Part shown: piece by piece, positions 32,434-36,866 of the stretch
How positions within the stretch are numbered: position 1 is the stretch's first letter
Layout: each line of letters opens with the position of its first letter
Origin: JABCPE02 sp963530295
GTDB taxonomy: Bacteria; Bacteroidota; Bacteroidia; Flavobacteriales; Weeksellaceae
NCBI GenBank assembly: GCA_963530295.1
Contig: CAUSCF010000019.1
Location: 1 to 36,866, forward strand
DNA length: 36,866 bases
Direction of reading: 5' to 3'
Translations under genes and position numbers: made by a program
Notes under the pieces: model-generated
Told to the model about the DNA's origin: nothing
The model's input: the letters and a program-made list of their open reading frames with translations, nothing else
The model's database searches: none

Positions 32434-34182
32434 ATGTTTCGAACACATACTAATGGCGAATTGTCGCTGAAAAATCTAAACGAAACCGTTACTCTTGCGG
32501 GTTGGGTGCAGACTATCCGTGACAAAGGATTTATGATTTGGGTGGATCTGCGTGACCGATATGGCATCACTCAGCTTGTTTTTGATGAGGAAAGAACTTC
32601 CAAAGACCTTTTGGAAAAGGCTAAAAACTTGGGGCGTGAATTTGTCATCCAAGTGGAAGGAAAAGTCATAGAAAGAGCCTCTAAAAACCCAAAAATCCCA
32701 ACAGGAGAAATAGAGATTTTAGTAGAAAAACTCACTGTTTTGAACGAATCTGTGCTGCCTCCTTTTACCATCGAAGATGAAACCGATGGCGGAGAGGAGC
32801 TTCGTATGAAATACAGATATCTGGACATCAGAAGAAATCTAGTGAAGGATAAACTTATTTTCAGACATAAAATCGCACAAAAAGTCCGAAATTATCTCTC
32901 TGAGCAAGGCTTTATAGAGGTGGAAACGCCTGTTCTTATCAAATCTACTCCAGAGGGAGCGAGGGATTTCGTGGTGCCGAGCCGTATGAACGAAGGGCAG
33001 TTCTATGCACTTCCGCAGTCGCCACAGACTTTCAAACAGCTTCTGATGGTGGGCGGAATGGACAAATATTTTCAAATTGTAAAATGTTTTCGTGATGAAG
33101 ACCTCCGTGCGGACAGACAGCCTGAATTTACGCAGATAGACTGCGAAATGGCTTTCGTGGAGCAGGAAGATGTGATGAATGTTTTCGAAGGTTTGGCAAA
33201 AAATCTATTGGAGGAAACGACAGGAAAGAAATTCGGACAATTCCCAAGAATGACTTTCGCAGAGGCGATGAGAAAATATGGAAACGACAAGCCAGATATC
33301 CGTTTCGGAATGGAATTCGTGGAGCTGAACGACCTTGTGAAAGGGAAAGAATTTAAAATCTTTGATGAAGCAGAGCTTGTTGTCGGAATCAATGTAGAAG
33401 GGAAGGTAGACTACACGAGAAAGCAGATAGATGAACTTATAGACTGGGTAAAACGCCCACAAATCGGAGCGAGCGGAATGGTTTGGGTAAAATTCCAAGA
33501 AGACGGCGTGCTGACTTCTTCGGTGAATAAGTTTTATAACGAAGATGATTTGAAAGCTATTGCCGACAGATTTAATGCTCAAAAAGGCGATTTGATGCTT
33601 ATCATGAGCGGTGATGCTAATAAAGTAAGAGCCCAGCTTTCTGCGCTGAGAATGGAGTTAGGAAATAGACTTGGTCTAAGAAAAGGCGATGAATTTGCGC
33701 CGCTCTGGGTTGTAGATTTTCCGCTTTTGGAATGGGATGAGGAGAGCGGAAGATACCACGCGATGCACCATCCGTTCACTTCACCGAAACCAGAGGATAT
33801 TCCGCTTTTGGAAACTTCGCCAGGGGAGGTTAGAGCCAATGCATATGACCTCGTGTTGAACGGCAACGAGATTGGTGGCGGGTCTATCCGTATCTATGAT
33901 AAAGACTTGCAGTCCAAGATGTTTGCCCTTTTAGGATTTAGTCCAGAAGAGGCGGAGGCTCAGTTCGGCTTCCTGATGAATGCGTTCAGATATGGCGCCC
34001 CTCCTCATGGCGGATTGGCCTTTGGGTTTGACCGTTTGGTTGCTATTTTGGATGGTAACGAGGTTATCCGTGACTACATCGCCTTCCCGAAAAACAACAG
34101 CGGAAGAGATGTGATGATAGATGCACCTTCGCAGATTAGCCAAGATCAGTTAGATGAACTATATTTAAAAGTTAATTTATAG
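32434..34182 (+). CDS. aspS: Aspartyl-tRNA synthetase
   Basis: 582 aa, bacterial-type class IIb synthetase that charges tRNA with aspartate. The anticodon-binding OB fold is at the start (VTLAGWVQTIRDKGFMIWVDLRDRYG). Motif 1 contains GFIEVETPVL; the flipping/ATP loop region contains YALPQSPQTFKQLLM; motif 2 is FRDEDLRADRQPEFTQID; the GAD insertion lies about 290-410; motif 3 is GGLAFGFDRLVAIL. The length is the bacterial norm. It is followed after 4 bases by an acyltransferase gene in the same direction, so that gene probably uses the aspS promoter. Confidence 0.95.
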   Translation: MFRTHTNGELSLKNLNETVTLAGWVQTIRDKGFMIWVDLRDRYGITQLVFDEERTSKDLLEKAKNLGREFVIQVEGKVIERASKNPKIPTGEIEILVEKLTVLNESVLPPFTIEDETDGGEELRMKYRYLDIRRNLVKDKLIFRHKIAQKVRNYLSEQGFIEVETPVLIKSTPEGARDFVVPSRMNEGQFYALPQSPQTFKQLLMVGGMDKYFQIVKCFRDEDLRADRQPEFTQIDCEMAFVEQEDVMNVFEGLAKNLLEETTGKKFGQFPRMTFAEAMRKYGNDKPDIRFGMEFVELNDLVKGKEFKIFDEAELVVGINVEGKVDYTRKQIDELIDWVKRPQIGASGMVWVKFQEDGVLTSSVNKFYNEDDLKAIADRFNAQKGDLMLIMSGDANKVRAQLSALRMELGNRLGLRKGDEFAPLWVVDFPLLEWDEESGRYHAMHHPFTSPKPEDIPLLETSPGEVRANAYDLVLNGNEIGGGSIRIYDKDLQSKMFALLGFSPEEAEAQFGFLMNAFRYGAPPHGGLAFGFDRLVAILDGNEVIRDYIAFPKNNSGRDVMIDAPSQISQDQLDELYLKVNL

Positions 34183-34186
34183 AGAC

Positions 34187-35317
34187 ATGATTAGTGTGTA
34201 TAATCCCATTTTTTTGGTTGTAACTATAATCATAGCTGGTTTTACAGCTTATTTGATTAACAAGAAATATAATGTATATGCAGCAGAGACATCTGCTAAT
34301 AGATTTGGTAGCATTGATGCCTTGAGAGGACTTTTGGCGCCTTTTGTATTTGTGCATCATTCTTCCATTTGGTATCATTATGTACAGGCAGATGAATGGA
34401 CAAAACCAGAAAGTCTATTGTATACACACTTGGGGGCGTCTAGTGTTCGGTTTTTCTTTATGATAACTAGTTTTTTGTTTATTGGTAGAATTATCAGCGG
34501 TAAAGAAATAGACTGGAAAAGACTTTATAAATCAAGGTTTTTTAGGATTGTGCCTCTTTATGTTTTTGCTGTCGTGTCTATAGTGACAATAGCAATGGTA
34601 AAAACTGATTTTGTTTTACATCAGAGTTTTTTTGATTTTATATTAAGTATATTACGCTGGCTTTCATTTTCCCAAGTACCAATAAATGGGTATGAGGATA
34701 CTCCTCTAATTGTATCAAGGGTAGTTTGGACGCTTTCCATAGAATGGTTTTTTTACTTTATGTTGCCTTTCTGGTACTTGCTTTTGAATAGAAAGATGGT
34801 TAATTTGGGAATCTTGCTTCTTTGTAGTGCATTATCCATATTTTTCTATTTTAATTCAGGTGGAGGGAGTTCTATTGTTTTCTTTATGGGAGGTTTTGTG
34901 GCAGTATATTGTATAAAATATTTGAAAAATAAGATTGATAATTTTAATGCTATTCCTTATACATTGTTGGTTATAGGAGGTGTGTCTTCCTTGTTGTTTT
35001 TGGAGGAGAGTAATAAGCTGAATGTGCTGGTTGTCACCCTTATTTTCACGCTAATAGCCTTAGGGAATGATATTTTTGGATTATTAAAAATCAATGCTCT
35101 AAAGGTTTTGGGGGAGATTAGTTATAGTATTTATTTACTGCATGGAATTGTTCTTTATGTAATGATAGATTTGGTTTTGGGGCGTGATTTTGTTAAGGGA
35201 CTTACAGTATTAGAATATTGGCTAATGATTTTTGGGCTGACGCCTATTTTGGTGATTATCTGTACTTTGACATTTAAGTATATAGAGAAACCATTCATTA
35301 ATAAAGGGAAAAAATAA
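34187..35317 (+). CDS. Acyltransferase 3 family membrane protein (OafA-like)
   Basis: 376 aa with about ten membrane helices. The N-terminal part contains FGSIDALRGLLAPFVFVHHS, the conserved R...H region of acyltransferase-3 proteins. Later come RFFFMITSFLFIGRII, WKRLYKSRFFRIVPLYVFAV and WTLSIEWFFYFMLPFWYLLL, all typical of the family. These enzymes O-acetylate cell-surface glycans, LPS or small molecules; the substrate here is unknown. It begins 4 bases after aspS, which is probably chance coupling. The coding region is more AT-rich than aspS, compatible with a more recent arrival. A long hairpin terminator follows. Confidence 0.85.
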   Translation: MISVYNPIFLVVTIIIAGFTAYLINKKYNVYAAETSANRFGSIDALRGLLAPFVFVHHSSIWYHYVQADEWTKPESLLYTHLGASSVRFFFMITSFLFIGRIISGKEIDWKRLYKSRFFRIVPLYVFAVVSIVTIAMVKTDFVLHQSFFDFILSILRWLSFSQVPINGYEDTPLIVSRVVWTLSIEWFFYFMLPFWYLLLNRKMVNLGILLLCSALSIFFYFNSGGGSSIVFFMGGFVAVYCIKYLKNKIDNFNAIPYTLLVIGGVSSLLFLEESNKLNVLVVTLIFTLIALGNDIFGLLKINALKVLGEISYSIYLLHGIVLYVMIDLVLGRDFVKGLTVLEYWLMIFGLTPILVIICTLTFKYIEKPFINKGKK

Positions 35318-35336
35318 CATCTTTTTTGAGAATAAA

Positions 35337-35376
35337 AAAACACAAATGAGAACTTGAAAGTTCTCATTTGTGTTTT
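35337..35376. terminator. Long bidirectional terminator
   Basis: CACAAATGAGAACT pairs with AGTTCTCATTTGTG, and flanking AAAA/TTTT extend the arms to 18 bp around a 4-base loop. It lies between the convergent acyltransferase gene (plus) and CPBP protease gene (minus). Confidence 0.85.
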
Positions 35377-35442
35377 AGAATTTATATGAATGTGTTTTTG
35401 AGTTCTACCCAATATTATCAATATCTGTGCCAAAATTGAATT

Positions 35443-36345
35443 TTAGTTGCTATCAGTCTGTGGAACGCTTATTTTACTGAATAATTTTTCTTTCCAAGAA
35501 ACCCAGTTATATTTCTTCGCAAAGATAAAAATGATTAAAAGATATAATGTAAACATTAGAATGATATGATAAAATTCAATACCAGGCGAGGAGAGTTCTT
35601 TGAAAAGCGCTGGTGTCTGGAAGACTGACCAGTCCGATGTAGAGAGAATACACGCAAAAAAGTTGTTAGCAAAATGAATCCCAAGGGCTAGTTCCAGCCC
35701 ATCATCCATCAGGGTAACGATACCTAACAGGAATCCCATTCCGATGTAGAAAAACATAATTTTGTAGCCCATTTTGGAAACTTCGGGATTAGCGAAATGA
35801 GCCAGTCCAAATAAAATGGAAGAAAGGAAAAGCGGAACCCATCGGTTTTTGGACAAAAGCCCGAGCCACTGCATAAAATATCCTCGGAAAAAATACTCCT
35901 CAAAACCGATCTGGACAGGCAGTAACATCAGAGCCATAATGCACAACATAAAGAACTGCAAAGGCTGGAAATTCCATGCGTAGCCAGAAGGATTCATAAA
36001 ATATTCTAAAAAGAAAGTCCCTGCAATAATTCCTCCATAGACTAAGAAACTGAAAGAAATTCGTCGGAAATCTATTTTTTTTCGGCTGGTGGTGAACTGG
36101 GTGATGGATTGGTTATGAAATACTTTAACAATAAAAAACAAAGGGAATAGAAAAAAAGCAAAGCTGACCAAAATCAAAGCAAAAGTCGGGAGTTCGCCTA
36201 TTTGACTTATCATTTCTTTCATCACTTTTTCTGTTTCATTATTATTTTCTTGGAATACTCCTTGGAATAAAAGTAATAAAACAATGGCGCATACTATGGC
36301 ATAAACTCGTTTGCTTTTCGCTGAAAAAACCTGTGAAATGTACAT
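35443..36345 (-). CDS. CPBP family intramembrane metalloprotease
   Basis: 300 aa with about eight hydrophobic segments. The Abi/CPBP motifs are complete: E149-E150-YFFR154 (EExxxR), FGLAHF with His183, and HFANN with His224 and Asn228, the residues that form the metal site. These proteases cut membrane proteins or prenylated peptides; in bacteria some process bacteriocins or give self-immunity, but the substrate here cannot be told. It is monocistronic, with a promoter at 36403-36410 divergent from the TetR gene, and a shared terminator on the other side. Confidence 0.88.
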   Translation of the reverse strand: MYISQVFSAKSKRVYAIVCAIVLLLLFQGVFQENNNETEKVMKEMISQIGELPTFALILVSFAFFLFPLFFIVKVFHNQSITQFTTSRKKIDFRRISFSFLVYGGIIAGTFFLEYFMNPSGYAWNFQPLQFFMLCIMALMLLPVQIGFEEYFFRGYFMQWLGLLSKNRWVPLFLSSILFGLAHFANPEVSKMGYKIMFFYIGMGFLLGIVTLMDDGLELALGIHFANNFFACILSTSDWSVFQTPALFKELSSPGIEFYHIILMFTLYLLIIFIFAKKYNWVSWKEKLFSKISVPQTDSN

Positions 36346-36402
36346 AATAAAATTATTTAGAATGATTTTTATCCATTAGTATACTTTATTTATGATTTGT
36401 TA

Positions 36403-36410
36403 CAAAGATA
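36403..36410 (-). promoter_or_regulatory. Promoter -7 element (TATCTTTG) of the CPBP gene
   Basis: TATCTTTG on the minus strand, 57 bases upstream of ATG 36345. Confidence 0.6.
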
Positions 36411-36470
36411 ATTGAATGACGATGATAATTTGGGATGATTTAAACTATATTCCATTTTTTATTTAAAAAC

Positions 36471-36501
36471 TTTGTGGATTTAGGAAAATATATTATGTTT
36501 G
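36471..36501 (+). promoter_or_regulatory. Promoter of the TetR-type regulator gene
   Basis: TTTG at 36471-36474 and TATGTTTG at 36494-36501 with a 19-base spacer, a full match to the Bacteroidota consensus. Transcription would start about 36508, at the edge of an inverted repeat. Confidence 0.75.
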
Positions 36502-36507
36502 TAAAAA

Positions 36508-36521
36508 ATAACAGATGTTAT
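36508..36521. promoter_or_regulatory. Possible operator for the TetR-type regulator
   Basis: ATAACA and TGTTAT form a perfect 6-bp inverted repeat around GA, and another dyad with the core ACAATTGT follows at 36525-36532. Both lie between the predicted transcription start and ATG 36548, where TetR-family proteins commonly bind to repress themselves. Confidence 0.4.
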
Positions 36522-36547
36522 ATTACAATTGTTATATAAAAAAATAT

Positions 36548-36866
36548 ATGCCGAAACTAACAACAATAACCCAAGAAGTAATTATAGAAACAGCTTTTGA
36601 GATGGTGAGAAAAGAGGGCTTTGCAGTGCTTTCAGCCCGAAATATTGCCAAGCAAATAGGTTGCTCCACTCAGCCCATCTATTGGTGCTATAAAAATATG
36701 GACGACCTTAAAGCCGAAATCTGCAAAAAAGCACTGCCCTTCCTGCAAAGTGTAGTGCTCAGTTACTCAAAAACAGGCAATACTCTTTTGGATTTAGGAC
36801 TGGGGTATGTGCGGATGGCACACACCGAGCCCGCCCTATTCAAGGCTTTTTATATGGATAATGTTA
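36548..36866 (+). CDS. TetR/AcrR family regulator, N-terminal part (cut by window edge)
   Basis: ATG 36548 opens a frame running off the right edge after 106 codons. The N-terminus reads MPKLTTITQEVIIETAFEMV, then GFAVLSARNIAKQIGCSTQPIYWCYKNMDDLKAEI, the standard TetR DNA-binding domain (helix-turn-helix about 26-50). The following helices begin the ligand-binding part. It probably represses its own gene and perhaps a downstream gene beyond the window. The strong promoter and inverted repeats upstream support autoregulation. Confidence 0.88.
   Translation, partial: MPKLTTITQEVIIETAFEMVRKEGFAVLSARNIAKQIGCSTQPIYWCYKNMDDLKAEICKKALPFLQSVVLSYSKTGNTLLDLGLGYVRMAHTEPALFKAFYMDNV

Noticed and set aside
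1..36866. tRNA or rRNA genes
   Set aside because: No cloverleaf-like or rRNA-like sequence was noticed in any spacer.

Overview
The window looks like chromosome of a low-GC member of the Bacteroidota, most likely order Flavobacteriales and possibly family Weeksellaceae (Chryseobacterium/Riemerella relatives). The evidence is the recurrent Bacteroidota promoter element TAnnTTTG upstream of most transcription units, AT-rich spacers, a subtype iii (Bacteroidetes-type) type VI secretion locus, and typical flavobacterial housekeeping proteins (GlmM, AspRS, a THUMP methyltransferase). The genus is an inference.

Layout. (1) 1-4240, minus strand: an accessory, defence-like block with the N-terminus of a serine recombinase (cut by the window edge), a HEPN/MNT toxin-antitoxin pair, an unrecognised two-gene unit (325-aa soluble protein plus 197-aa four-helix membrane protein) and a DUF234-type ATPase. 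(2) 4567-9625, plus strand: T6SS core genes tssK, tssO, a probable tssP, an unknown 233-aa protein, tssE and three Hcp-like tssD genes, with a second promoter ahead of the first tssD. (3) 9701-19957: VgrG and its cargo. The order is VgrG, a Tle1-type phospholipase, two DUF2931 lipoproteins (probable immunity), then an orphan VgrG C-terminal fragment, a second Tle1-type gene broken by one in-frame TAG, and two more DUF2931 lipoproteins. (4) 20265-24066: sheath genes tssB and tssC end at a terminator, and tssF converges from the other strand. (5) 24280-25396: eight copies of a 17-bp repeat beside a Rep_3-like initiator gene. (6) 25485-36866: housekeeping and envelope genes: DUF4265-glmM, RDD protein, TPR protein, THUMP methyltransferase, lipoprotein, ZIP transporter, aspS-acyltransferase, CPBP protease and a TetR regulator cut by the right edge.

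How it works together. The T6SS genes here supply baseplate (K, E, F), membrane-associated parts (O, probable P), tube (D), sheath (B, C) and spike (VgrG). tssG, tssH, tssN, tssQ and tssR are not in the window, so they must lie elsewhere if the machine works. The spike probably delivers the adjacent phospholipase, and the lipoproteins probably protect the producer.

Most interesting features: the orphan VgrG-tail/effector/immunity cassette, which shares a nearly identical junction with the main VgrG gene; the tandemly duplicated immunity genes, in which the same loop is divergent in both pairs while flanking DNA is almost unchanged; the iteron-like array next to a Rep-like gene in a chromosomal setting; and the unrecognised 325-aa/197-aa pair as a candidate defence module.
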